Assembly (NCBI GenBank): GCA_022627515.1 | Contig: JAKEGK010000075.1 | Location: 1 to 34,509, forward strand | Source: Gammaproteobacteria bacterium | GTDB taxonomy: Bacteria > Pseudomonadota > Gammaproteobacteria > SZUA-152 | Direction: 5' to 3' | Length of the DNA stretch: 34,509 nucleotides | In this document: positions 6,957 through 13,616 of the stretch, piece by piece | Position numbering within the stretch: the stretch's first letter is position 1 | Layout of the letters: every line of letters begins with the position of its first letter | The notes under the pieces: generated by a model | Told to the model about the DNA's origin: nothing | The model's input: the letters and a program-made list of their open reading frames with translations, nothing else | Database searches by the model: none | Translations under genes and position numbers: made by a program

Positions 6957-8432
6957 TTGCGCCTTAAAACCTGTGACTTAAAAAGTGTGATTGAGAATCC
7001 ACGGAATCTTGCACCGTTTAACCGGCGCCGGGCGCGTTTCCGGTGTTGGTTGATCCTGTTCATAACGTCTTTATTCTTTCAAGGCTATGCTTTAGCGGAT
7101 TCCGAAGTTTCCCGGATACCGATACTGGATGCGCCGCCAGGCACCGTTGGCCTGGGTGTTGGGGTGCGGCTGGAAACCACGCCTTACAAAGAAGACGAAA
7201 GTTCTTCCGGTATAGGCGATGACATCAATCAAGATTGGGTGCCCATGTATCTCTATGAAGGAAAATACCTGTTTGCGCACGGCACTTCCGTTGGTGTTCA
7301 TATGTACCGGAATGATTTTTTCAGCGCCGACGCGCTGGCGCGTTACCGTTTCGATCAACTGGATCCGCAAACGAGTGATTTTTACGAAGGCATGGAAAAG
7401 CGCGAACAGACCGTCGATGCGGGTTTCTCGTTTTCGTTCAAAGGCGCGTTTGGCTCCGTTAAGTTTGAATGGGTGACGGACACGTTGAACAAGCATAACG
7501 GTGAAGAAGTGGATGTGACTTACCGCTATCGCCTCGATGAAGGCCGCTGGATCTATTCGCCTTTTTTCAGCGTTATATATCAGGACGGGCAACTCAGTAA
7601 TTACTATTTCGGTGTGAGTGAAGCGGAAGCCCGGCCCGGCCGGCCCGCATATGAGCCGGGTTCCGGCGCTTTTGCGCGCATCGGGCTCAACACGTCTTAT
7701 CAATTGACGCGGCGCTGGTTGTTGTACGCAAACATCGCCTTTGAAGGGATGGACACCGGTCAAAGAGAAAGTCCACTGGTTGAAGAAGATTATCTGGCGG
7801 CGGTTTTTATGGGCGCCAGTTACCTGTTCGGCGATATCTATGTGGCGGACGTCGCGGATCTGAAGCGTAAAAAAGAATGGTCATGGCGCATCAACTATGG
7901 CTACAACGCCAAGGAAATCTTCAATCACACTATCCGCGGTGATTTAAGGCCCGATAATGAAATTGACACTGAAGTACTGGGCTTCACCTTTGGCAAGCTT
8001 GTTACCGGCGGCCCACGGATTGATGTATACGGACGGCTGGCATTGTTCCGGCGCCTGGAAGAACCGTTTCAGGACGATTTTTGGGACTACGTGGCATATG
8101 TGATGGTGATGGGTAAAGGCTATAAACCATGGTCGGATCAATTGGCATTCCGCTGGGGTGTTGGTTACGGCGTATCATACGCGGAAGAGGCGCCGGCCGC
8201 GGAAAAAATCGAACAGGCGGAAAAAGGCCGTGACACTTCGCGGTTCCTTAATTATCTTGAAATGCAGGTGGATTTTCCTGTCGACAATCTTGTGAAGACA
8301 AAATCCTTGCGCAACTGCTTCGTGGGCATGACCGTGGCTCACCGCTCCGGTCTGTTTGGGTCATCCGATCTTTTCAACAATGTGTCTGGCGGATCCAACG
8401 CCATTACCGGACACCTGGAGTGTTTGCGATGA
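6957..8432 (+). CDS. MipA/OmpV-like outer-membrane protein with long C-terminal extension
   Basis: This protein of up to 491 residues has a signal-like segment RFRCWLILFITSLFFQGYALADS, with probable cleavage after ALA at about residue 47. The next ~250 residues resemble the MipA/OmpV barrel: GTVGLGVGVRLETTPY, YLFAHGTSVGVHMYRNDFF, a long run of amphipathic strands, and YLAAVFMGASYLFG. MipA proteins are usually about 250 residues. Here a second half of ~190 residues follows (WSWRINYGYNAKEIF, VTGGPRIDVYGRLALFRRL, VGMTVAHRSGLFGSSDLF), with more alternating strands and possibly a second barrel section. The track start is a TTG with no ribosome site, and a GTG at 6987 is equally possible. The stop overlaps the next gene by ATGA. 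Confidence 0.6.
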   Translation: MRLKTCDLKSVIENPRNLAPFNRRRARFRCWLILFITSLFFQGYALADSEVSRIPILDAPPGTVGLGVGVRLETTPYKEDESSSGIGDDINQDWVPMYLYEGKYLFAHGTSVGVHMYRNDFFSADALARYRFDQLDPQTSDFYEGMEKREQTVDAGFSFSFKGAFGSVKFEWVTDTLNKHNGEEVDVTYRYRLDEGRWIYSPFFSVIYQDGQLSNYYFGVSEAEARPGRPAYEPGSGAFARIGLNTSYQLTRRWLLYANIAFEGMDTGQRESPLVEEDYLAAVFMGASYLFGDIYVADVADLKRKKEWSWRINYGYNAKEIFNHTIRGDLRPDNEIDTEVLGFTFGKLVTGGPRIDVYGRLALFRRLEEPFQDDFWDYVAYVMVMGKGYKPWSDQLAFRWGVGYGVSYAEEAPAAEKIEQAEKGRDTSRFLNYLEMQVDFPVDNLVKTKSLRNCFVGMTVAHRSGLFGSSDLFNNVSGGSNAITGHLECLR

Positions 8433-8992
8433 GGCTTTTTTCCCAAGAAAAGTTATTTGTGCTGATCATGCTCGGGACATTGTGCGCATGTTCCTCGCAG
8501 CCGCTTAAACACAGTGACTTGCCAGAATCCGCAATCGCGGATGCGCATGAAGCACTGGTCATGTTACAGAAGGAGGAGAAACTTGCGCCCTATTTCGAGC
8601 ACGCTGTGGCTTTTGCTGTTTATCCCGCGATGGGAAGGGCGGGACTGGGTTTTGGCGGCGCCCATGGAACCGGTATGGTGTTCAAAGACAATCAGGTTAT
8701 TGGAACAACATCGCTCACCCAGGTTAACGTGGGATTTAACGCCGGTGTTCAATTTTACCGCCAGATTTTATTCTTTAAATCCGCCGAAGTGCTGGATCAT
8801 TTTAAAAGAGGCAACCTTGAACTGGGCGGGCAGGTCAACGCCGCCCTGATTACACTTGGCGGCGGTGTAACGCCGGCGTATCTTGATGACATCGCCATAT
8901 TCACCCAGTTGCGCGGCGGATTGCTGATCGAAGTCTCCATTGGCGGGCACTATTATGGTTTTACGCCGTTAATTACTGAACAGGATAACTAA
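8429..8992 (+). CDS. SYLF/Ysc84-domain lipoprotein
   Basis: The ATG at 8429 is preferred over the GTG at 8420, because GGAG sits eight bases before it and it overlaps the upstream stop as ATGA. The N-terminus MRLFSQEKLFVLIMLGTLCAC is a lipoprotein signal. The rest follows the SYLF (Ysc84) order: AHEALVMLQKEEKLAPYFEH, AVAFAVYPAMGRAGLGFGGA, GTGMVFKDNQVIGTTSLTQV, FNAGVQFYRQILFF, and a glycine-rich barrel end with YYGFTP. SYLF domains bind phosphoinositides and actin in eukaryotes. Bacterial members are periplasmic or outer-membrane lipoproteins of uncertain function. Tight coupling with the MipA-like barrel suggests that the two act together in the outer membrane. Confidence 0.85.
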   Translation: MRLFSQEKLFVLIMLGTLCACSSQPLKHSDLPESAIADAHEALVMLQKEEKLAPYFEHAVAFAVYPAMGRAGLGFGGAHGTGMVFKDNQVIGTTSLTQVNVGFNAGVQFYRQILFFKSAEVLDHFKRGNLELGGQVNAALITLGGGVTPAYLDDIAIFTQLRGGLLIEVSIGGHYYGFTPLITEQDN

Positions 8993-9002
8993 CGAGATAG
9001 GG

Positions 9003-9060
9003 CTAGCCCGCATTTCTCATCTTGGCTTTTGGTGGCCGCCTGGTGAGAAATACGGGCTAG
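9003..9060. repeat. 17-bp inverted repeat between convergent genes
   Basis: CTAGCCCGCATTTCTCA (9003-9019) pairs with TGAGAAATACGGGCTAG (9044-9060), with 16 of 17 bases matching, around a 24-base loop containing GGTGGCCGCC. It lies 10 bases past the SYLF stop and 4 bases beyond the hipA end. It could serve as a bidirectional terminator, although neither side has a clear T-run. It could also be a dispersed repeat. Confidence 0.7.
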
Positions 9061-9064
9061 TATT

Positions 9065-10372
9065 CTACATTATTCGAAGATTAGCTTTTATTTCACTCAT
9101 TATTTCCGGCTTTAAGCCCGCCGTTTTCGCAAACTCCGGCCATTGCCTGACAGCGTTTGCCACGCCGTCAATTATTTCTTGCGGTCTGGGCAGGCTGATC
9201 GATTCGCCGATGTAAAGCAAATCTTCCCGTGTAAAATGATCGCGCTTGCCGTTAATGCTCATCTGGTGCTGATTGGTCCATTTGCCCTTGGGGTTGTGGG
9301 AGTAGACCACATCATACGCTGGAGAAAGTGTCCATTTGCCATCGGGCTCCATCAGGAATGAAATATTTTTGGTGTGATCGTCCAGGTCGCGCGCCATTAT
9401 ATTGAATACCATGCGCCGGTATTGTTCGGCGGCATCGGCTTTGCTCAGCCGCAGCTTGCGCATGATCGTAAACGCCTGCTCATAGCTATAGACGCCGCTC
9501 TGATTAAAATCGAAGTGGGCAATACCGCACAACGATTGCAGATGCAGCTTGCTGCCGTTAACGCGGTCAAAACGTTTTGTCATGAAATGCGCGCGCCCGT
9601 TTTCTTCCAGCAGCCGGCATTCAGACATGTGAATTCCCGCCGCCCTGGCCATAAGGTGGTATGCATATTCCAGCCGCCCGAAGCCTTTGGGTTCGCCAAG
9701 CTCCAGGTCGGTGACACCATCGAATTTCACAATCCAGTAATCATATCCCGGCGGCGCTGCGGTTTGACCCGACCTGACGTTGCCGTTTGCGTCCATGGCA
9801 ATCACGGCCTTGGGCCGCGCGCCGCCGGCCGAGGTGCCGACGCGCAGGATATCCATAATCGCCTCCGCGTTATCTTTTTCGGAGCCGCCGAGCCGCACAT
9901 CGAGTGTCTTGCGCTCCTGAATGATTTGTTGCGCCAGCATAACCAGTTCGGAAATCTCAACGGGTACTGAAGCGTCATACTTATCTATGGTGGCCGGGGA
10001 AAATTCCAGGGCGCCCAAGCCGCGTTTGCCGATATAGCACAACCGCTCCACGGGACTGAATCCGGCGCTATCGCGGCCCTGGCGCGCCAGCCAGGTATCA
10101 ATGATGGCGTTGCCGAATTTATCCGGCAGGGCGTCGGCCAGCATGCCGGGCAATCCAAGAAAGGTGTCTTTGTTTAACGCGGGGAAAGTGAACTTGCCGT
10201 CGCCTTTACGCGCATCGTCCAGACTCATGTGGACGGGGGAGACATCCAGGCCGGATTTCAGAAAATCGGGATCATATTCAAATACGCCGTAGCCGCGGTC
10301 ATCCAGCCATGATACGGCGCCGGCGGTTTTACCCCAGAGTTTTACTATCGCGGTATCGACTTTTTTTACCAT
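9065..10372 (-). CDS. hipA: HipA-family serine/threonine kinase toxin
   Basis: This 435-residue protein is full length for the family. The N-terminal HipA_N barrel includes GYGVFEYDPDFLKSGLDVSP and LPGMLADALPDKFGNAII. The kinase part has the GTSAGGARPK loop (about 179-188), FDRVNGSKLHLQSLCGI, the catalytic NIMARDLDDHTKN (about 324-336) and the metal-binding SPAYD (about 350-354). All the residues expected for kinase activity are present. HipA of E. coli phosphorylates glutamyl-tRNA synthetase and causes growth arrest and persistence. The target here is unknown, since related kinases hit other proteins. It overlaps the upstream antitoxin by seven bases, so the pair is an operon on the minus strand. 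Confidence 0.92.
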   Translation of the reverse strand: MVKKVDTAIVKLWGKTAGAVSWLDDRGYGVFEYDPDFLKSGLDVSPVHMSLDDARKGDGKFTFPALNKDTFLGLPGMLADALPDKFGNAIIDTWLARQGRDSAGFSPVERLCYIGKRGLGALEFSPATIDKYDASVPVEISELVMLAQQIIQERKTLDVRLGGSEKDNAEAIMDILRVGTSAGGARPKAVIAMDANGNVRSGQTAAPPGYDYWIVKFDGVTDLELGEPKGFGRLEYAYHLMARAAGIHMSECRLLEENGRAHFMTKRFDRVNGSKLHLQSLCGIAHFDFNQSGVYSYEQAFTIMRKLRLSKADAAEQYRRMVFNIMARDLDDHTKNISFLMEPDGKWTLSPAYDVVYSHNPKGKWTNQHQMSINGKRDHFTREDLLYIGESISLPRPQEIIDGVANAVRQWPEFAKTAGLKPEIMSEIKANLRIM

Positions 10373-10698
10373 TCCGGTTCATCCTTTGATTTTTCCTTGA
10401 GCCGCGCGCGCGAGGCTCTTTCGCGCACCTTGCCTTGCATTCTGGCAAGTTGTAATGGGCTGACCGTTGTCTGCGGAATAAAATTATCCAGTTGATCCAA
10501 AGCGCCCAGTTCGCGCAACACGGCAATCAGAGTCGACAGTTTTGCGCTGCCGGCCTCCAGCGCTTTAATGGCGTTCAGCGACAACATCACCGCATCGGCC
10601 AGTTCTTTCTGGGTAATGTTTTTGCGCAGCCGCAGCGCCTTGATGCGCTGGCCGAGTTCTTTCTGGATTGCCTTATCTGAGAGCGTATAGAAGTCCAT
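10366..10698 (-). CDS. hipB: HipB-like helix-turn-helix antitoxin
   Basis: This 110-residue protein has a Cro/C1-type helix-turn-helix at about residues 12-65 (LGQRIKALRLRKNITQKELA, AVMLSLNAIKALEAGSAKLS, TLIAVLRELGALDQLDNFIP). The pattern R...RK..TQ.ELA......S...I...E.G is the classical XRE motif. A basic tail (RERASRARLKEKSKDEPEW) follows. It precedes and overlaps hipA, the standard HipBA order, and should both bind HipA and repress the operon. The four AGGCTGTTAT-type sites directly upstream are the likely targets. Confidence 0.9.
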   Translation of the reverse strand: MDFYTLSDKAIQKELGQRIKALRLRKNITQKELADAVMLSLNAIKALEAGSAKLSTLIAVLRELGALDQLDNFIPQTTVSPLQLARMQGKVRERASRARLKEKSKDEPEW

Positions 10699-10862
10699 AA
10701 CAGCCTTATTATAGGTTTTTATACCATAATTAAATCTAAAACAGCCTTTAATAAGGCGATTATAGGGTATCGAATTGAACAGTCAAGAAAATCACATAAG
10801 AGTCTTATTACAGGCTGTTATATTGATAATAAAGTTTAAATATTCTTTTTTAAGGCTGTTAT
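10697..10862. promoter_or_regulatory. Four-copy operator array upstream of hipBA
   Basis: The 10-mer AGGCTGTTAT or a one-base variant occurs four times: reversed at 10697-10706 (ATAACAGCCT) and 10738-10747 (AAAACAGCCT), and forward at 10812-10821 and 10853-10862. Extended copies share CTTATTA-A/C-AGGCTGTT. Centre-to-centre spacings are about 41, 74 and 41 bases, so the array is symmetrical. The first site touches the hipB start codon. Multiple spaced operators are known for HipB autoregulation, so this array probably mediates repression by HipB-HipA complexes. AT-rich sequence between the sites would contain the promoter. Confidence 0.65.
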
Positions 10863-11206
10863 CACTTGCCAGTGCCTGGCTTCTCCTCCAACTGGCCTGA
10901 CTTATTTATAGCCATATCTAATACCAGCTATCCGCCCAACTGCGAAAGCCGCTTCAGTTAAGCAGTCTGCTTGATGCTGGATGATTTGAAACAATATGAA
11001 TTTGAGCGTGGCCGTCAACCAAAATGAGAGACCTGATCCTGATGGCGGGAACCGCGCAGGCGGACCTGCTTCTATCGCCCACATGAGATCGCGCTTGGGT
11101 TGATTACCGTCATGTTATTGCTGGTATGTCAGGGACTAAAATTTTTCTAATCCCAAGCCGGTGGAACCGGCAAACGCCGTTAATTCGAACCCGGTCAAGC
11201 AGGCGA
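10863..11206. other. Intergenic stretch with no gene recognised
   Basis: Apart from the hip operators at its left edge, this region holds no supported gene. The short minus-strand ORF 10902-11084 has no family features. The 5' extension of the DUF4136 ORF from 11126 is also considered non-coding, because the lipoprotein signal starts at 11207. Confidence 0.4.
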
Positions 11207-11758
11207 ATGAAACAGTATCTTTTTTATGGTCTGACAGTTGCGTTGTTGTGGTCTTGCGCCAGCAAGCCCGCGATTGATTTTGATACCTCGGCTGATTTTA
11301 GTGCTTATAAATCCTACGCCTGGTCAGATCAAACCGATGAACAGACAAAAAAATCGCAAGCCGATGCGTCACTGGTGCATAAACGCATTCGGGAATCCAT
11401 CGAAGCAACATTGCAAGCGAAAGGAATGCAAAGCGTCGATACCGCACAAGCGGATGTATTGGTCACCTATCATCTTTCCATGCATATAAGCGGGTATTCG
11501 GGCAGCAGCGTGTTCTTTGGCCTTGGAAGTTTTAGCCACCATTCGGCTGTGGGGGTGTCGGTTGGCGTGCCTGTCAGTCAACAGCCGATCGAAGAAGGCA
11601 CGCTGGTGATTGACATCATCGATGCGAAGAAAAATTCCCTGGTATGGCAGGGCGCCGGTGCGAGGACTTTGTCACGCAGCGTATCACCGGAGAAAGCCCA
11701 GGCAATGATCGATGAAGTGGTGAAGGAAATTTTGGCGGGCTATCCGCCCAAAAAATAG
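11207..11758 (+). CDS. DUF4136 family lipoprotein (copy 3)
   Basis: The start at 11207 gives MKQYLFYGLTVALLWSCASK, a clean lipoprotein signal with the acylated cysteine at position 17. The longer track ORF from 11126 adds a charged leader that would bury the signal. The mature protein has FDTSADFSAYKSYAWSD, IRESIEATLQAKGM, ADVLVTYHLSMH, a GYSGSSVFFGLGSF glycine/serine segment, EEGTLVIDIIDAKKNSLVWQ and MIDEVVKEILAGYPPKK. This is DUF4136, with the same closing PPKK as copy 1. The ribosome site is weak. The stop codon TAG lies at the edge of a foldback element whose flanking ATAG repeats include it. Confidence 0.85.
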   Translation: MKQYLFYGLTVALLWSCASKPAIDFDTSADFSAYKSYAWSDQTDEQTKKSQADASLVHKRIRESIEATLQAKGMQSVDTAQADVLVTYHLSMHISGYSGSSVFFGLGSFSHHSAVGVSVGVPVSQQPIEEGTLVIDIIDAKKNSLVWQGAGARTLSRSVSPEKAQAMIDEVVKEILAGYPPKK

Positions 11759-11956
11759 TTCTACTTTGTTACTTTAATTTATGTTAATGAACAATCCCGC
11801 ACGGGAAGCAAAGGCGTCTGGCAAGACACGCCGTAAACACCTCCATTCTTGTTTTCAAGAGAATGCTCGATGGCGGCATCCCTGCCGCCAACGGTCTTGC
11901 CAGACGCCTTTGTTTCCCGAGCTGTGCACGCGGCTATTTAATGTAACAAAGTAGAA
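11759..11956. mobile_element. MITE-like foldback element A
   Basis: Terminal repeats TTCTACTTTGTTAC (11759-11772) and GTAACAAAGTAGAA (11943-11956) are perfect 14-mers. Inside, the 25-base arms at 11803-11827 and 11894-11918 pair with one mismatch (core AAGGCGTCTGGCAAGAC). ATAG flanks both ends (11755-11758, 11957-11960) and could be a target-site duplication, with TA as the minimal alternative. There is no ORF, so it is non-autonomous. The centre contains GGCGGCATCCCTGCCGCC and matches the centre of the foldback element at 27292-27474. Confidence 0.75.
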
Positions 11957-12030
11957 ATAGATAAGCGTGAATTTAACATTTAACGGAGAAGACAGCGGCG
12001 TGCAAAGTCACCGCTGGATTGGAATGGAAC

Positions 12031-12939
12031 ATGCTGACAATGCCTGATCATCGATTAAAAACCAATGTTATCGCGGGTATGCTATTTTCTGCATTCCTCG
12101 TATTCTCTCAAGTCAGCTTGCCGGCGCCGGTATTACCGCCATTAACTGAATTAAAAACCGGTGAGCAGCTCACCGGAAAGTTTGTCTGGTTTGATCTGGC
12201 GACTACGGAGCTTGAAAAACAACAAGCCTTTTACGGCGGTGTGTTTGGCTGGAAATTCCGCGCGCTCGAAAATGCGGAAGATCAATATACCCTGATATTA
12301 AACAATGATCGAAACGTGGCTGGCATGTTCCTGGCTAAACCCAGGGAAGATATACCGGCCGGCGCGTTATGGATTGGTTTGATGTCGATTAACGATCCGG
12401 TAAAAGCCGTGTCCGCCGTAGAACAAGGCGGCGGCGTGGTTCATACGCAATTAATGACGGTAGCGCAGCGCGGCACTTATGCGCTGTTTCGCGATCCGGA
12501 TGGCGCATTATTTGGAGTTCTGAAATCCGACAGCGGGGATCCGCCGGATAATGCCACCGCGATAGGGGATTTTTTGTGGGTGGATCTCTTTGCGGACCAA
12601 CCTGAAAAGGCCGCTGGATTTTATCAGCGATTGGCCGGCTATGAATTAAAGAAAAATGAAGAAAAAGCCGGCGTTGAGCGCATTATTCTTTCTTCACAAG
12701 GGCATTCCCGCGCCGGTGTTGTGCCACTGCCGAAAGATGCTAATCGTGCCGGCTGGCTGCCCTATGTCAGGGTTGGTGATGTCAACGCAACGCTTACAAA
12801 AGTGACGGAAGCCGGCGGTTATATCATGGTGCCGCCCGCTGAAGATTTACTCGACGGCAATCTCGCTATTTTTAGTGATCCGCAAGGCGGTGTTCTGGGT
12901 ATTGTGAAATGGGATGAACCCGTAACGCACAAGGAGTAA
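12031..12939 (+). CDS. Exported two-domain VOC (glyoxalase-fold) protein
   Basis: The ATG at 12031 is chosen over the upstream TTG at 12019. The protein has about 302 residues. An N-terminal hydrophobic segment (VIAGMLFSAFLVFSQVSLPAP) acts as signal peptide or anchor. Two VOC modules follow. The first contains GKFVWFDLATTELEKQQAFY, FGWKF and ALFRDPDGALFGVL. The second contains GDFLWVDLFADQPEKAAGFY, YVRVGDVNATLTKVTEAGG and AIFSDPQGGVLGIVKW. The paired LF-x-DPxG strands are typical of the glyoxalase/bleomycin-resistance fold. The reaction cannot be predicted. Export to the periplasm is unusual for this mostly cytosolic superfamily. The YPPPV lipoprotein gene follows after 8 bases, so the two are likely co-transcribed. 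Confidence 0.8.
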   Translation: MLTMPDHRLKTNVIAGMLFSAFLVFSQVSLPAPVLPPLTELKTGEQLTGKFVWFDLATTELEKQQAFYGGVFGWKFRALENAEDQYTLILNNDRNVAGMFLAKPREDIPAGALWIGLMSINDPVKAVSAVEQGGGVVHTQLMTVAQRGTYALFRDPDGALFGVLKSDSGDPPDNATAIGDFLWVDLFADQPEKAAGFYQRLAGYELKKNEEKAGVERIILSSQGHSRAGVVPLPKDANRAGWLPYVRVGDVNATLTKVTEAGGYIMVPPAEDLLDGNLAIFSDPQGGVLGIVKWDEPVTHKE

Positions 12940-12947
12940 GGGTTGCC

Positions 12948-13421
12948 ATGAACGGACAAAATATTTCACACCGCTCAATATTTACAAACATAGCGGTTAC
13001 GTTGCTGTTTCTACTGCTGTCCGGATGCGCGACGACAAATGGCGGATACGTCGGCGGATCAGTCTACTACCGTTATGATTACTACGATCCATGGTATTGG
13101 GGTCCCTACTACTATCCACCCTATTATCGCCCGCCGTTGTATCCGCCACCAGTGTATCCGCCACCAGTGTATCCGCCACCAGTGTATCCGCCACCAGTGT
13201 ATCCGCCACCAGTGTATCCGCCACCAGTGTATCCTCCGCCAGTGTTTCCACCTCCGAAACCGCCAAAACCTCTTCCCCCTCCACCCAGGCCGGGGAAGCC
13301 GTTGCCTGTGCCACCGGTTGGCGTTCCTCCGGCGCCACGGCCGCCGGTAGCCGGACCTCCGCGGTCAATGCCGCCAGACGCGAGACCACCAGCTCCCTGG
13401 CCGGCGCCTCGCGCGCGATAA
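12948..13421 (+). CDS. Proline-rich YPPPV-repeat lipoprotein
   Basis: This 157-residue protein starts after AAGGAG. The signal ends LLFLLLSGCATT with lipobox LSGC. A tyrosine-rich segment (YYRYDYYDPWYWGPYYYPPY) is followed by seven tandem (Y/V)YPPP-type units, then by a proline-rich tail (PPRPGKPLPVPPVGVPP) to the C-terminus. It has no catalytic features. The extended polyproline arm on a lipid anchor suggests a surface or periplasm-spanning spacer, by analogy with other proline-rich lipoproteins. That is inference. It is coupled to the exported VOC gene upstream. Confidence 0.7.
   Translation: MNGQNISHRSIFTNIAVTLLFLLLSGCATTNGGYVGGSVYYRYDYYDPWYWGPYYYPPYYRPPLYPPPVYPPPVYPPPVYPPPVYPPPVYPPPVYPPPVFPPPKPPKPLPPPPRPGKPLPVPPVGVPPAPRPPVAGPPRSMPPDARPPAPWPAPRAR
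13140..13244 (+). repeat. Tandem 15-bp repeat encoding YPPPV
   Basis: The unit TATCCGCCACCAGTG occurs six times exactly (13140-13229) and once with two changes (TATCCTCCGCCAGTG, 13230-13244). Near identity at the DNA level implies recent expansion and likely length variation between strains. The unit is a multiple of three, so copy-number change keeps the frame. Confidence 0.95.
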
Positions 13422-13467
13422 ACGTTAGCGATGTTTTGCCAATAGGGAACGCAGTGTCAAAACACGA

Positions 13468-13602
13468 ATGAATAAAAATCCTCAACAAAATGTTGTAGCT
13501 TTATGGTTGTTGCTTTTCCCCTTGTTAACATGCGCGGTTTCTTTTATGGGTCGCCTCATTGATCCTGACGATGATAAACACGTTGGTGATTGCAAGCCTT
13601 AG
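13468..13602 (+). CDS. Possible 44-residue small membrane protein
   Basis: The ORF from ATG at 13468 encodes a short polar start, a hydrophobic stretch (VALWLLLFPLLTCAVSFM) and an acidic tail (RLIDPDDDKHVGDCKP). This is the look of a single-pass small membrane protein. No clear ribosome binding site is visible, and it is too short to be certain. It lies between the YPPPV lipoprotein and the convergent lpxC. Confidence 0.3.
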   Translation: MNKNPQQNVVALWLLLFPLLTCAVSFMGRLIDPDDDKHVGDCKP

Positions 13603-13616
13603 CGATCCTGTTTGGC

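Noticed and set aside
7092-7763. 223-residue minus-strand ORF inside the MipA-like gene
   Set aside because: It has no family features and lies wholly inside a convincing outer-membrane protein gene.
13140-13244. CRISPR-like array
   Set aside because: The 15-base units are directly adjacent with no spacers and encode YPPPV in frame.
12997-13488. 163-residue minus-strand ORF with repeated DTLVA units
   Set aside because: It is the antisense reading of the YPPPV repeat. The plus strand has a ribosome site and a lipoprotein signal.
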